Below are positions 23,309 to 23,360 of a DNA stretch of 23,360 nucleotides, in pieces; position 1 is the first letter of the stretch, and each line of letters begins with the position of its first letter. The notes under the pieces are model-generated. The model saw only the letters and a list, made by a program, of their open reading frames with translations, searched no databases and was not told the DNA's origin. The translations under genes and the position numbers were made by a program. This DNA comes from M3007 sp964589365 (lineage in GTDB: Bacteria; Bacteroidota; Bacteroidia; Chitinophagales; Saprospiraceae), in contig CAZPTQ010000077.1 in the NCBI GenBank assembly GCA_964589365.1, positions 1 through 23,360 of the forward strand. The letters run 5' to 3'.

Positions 23309-23360
23309 TGTATGATGTATGATGTATGATGTATGATGTATGATGTATGATGTATGATGT
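23306..23360 (+). repeat. TGATGTA heptamer tandem array
   Basis: The array contains seven perfect TGATGTA units plus six bases of an eighth and continues past the window edge. The first TGA is the stop codon of the SH3 gene. The seven-base period places TGA in every plus-strand frame. Perfect identity of all copies suggests recent expansion or active copy-number change. Confidence 0.95.

Noticed and set aside
23306..23360. Possible CRISPR or iteron origin
   Set aside because: It is a simple 7-bp microsatellite without spacers, and no replication gene is present.

Overview
The window looks like a chromosomal segment from a Bacteroidota bacterium, most likely of the Saprospiraceae/Chitinophagia type. 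Four things point there: no clear Shine-Dalgarno sequences; eleven predicted signal peptidase I substrates that all appear to be cut just before a glutamine (the Bacteroidota 'Q-rule'); an OmpA protein with the N-terminal Pro-Gly-x-Cys-Tyr signature seen in that phylum; and a Bacteroidota-type arginase-like protein. No tRNA, rRNA, CRISPR array or transposase gene was seen.

About 1-19540 is a cluster of envelope-targeted genes. From left to right: an M48-like metallopeptidase with a TPR (-); a divergent exported caspase-TPR protein (+); and a four-gene minus-strand operon encoding a CHASE2 membrane protein, a FecR-like/Fn3-like protein, a second M48-like peptidase and a second FecR-like protein with a 14-residue repeat. 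This operon ends at a strong hairpin shared with the convergent caspase gene. Then come a plus-strand coiled-coil/beta-barrel protein, a large 44-bp inverted repeat, and a second minus-strand operon encoding an OmpA-family protein, a 14-blade WD40-caspase, a paralogous WD40-like caspase and a small secreted protein.

The cluster therefore holds three caspase-fold proteases, two HExxH metallopeptidases, two FecR-like adaptors, one inner-membrane sensor-like protein and one peptidoglycan anchor. All soluble members carry export signals. Three of the families are present as paralogous pairs. The gene content suggests a periplasmic proteolytic signalling or stress-response system. This is inference: I know of no characterised system with this exact composition. 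A specific testable idea is that the caspases, whose DAC motif predicts Arg/Lys specificity, cut an Ala-Pro-Ala-Arg-Arg-Gly-Leu-Asn motif found both just before one caspase domain and in a FecR-like neighbour.

About 19681-23308 is a plus-strand run of less related genes: a TlpA-like thioredoxin lipoprotein, an arginase-fold protein with degenerate metal ligands, a small membrane protein and an SH3-domain exported protein. The last three are each followed directly by short 7-bp repeats of different sequence. The gap before the arginase-like gene can form two mutually exclusive hairpins.
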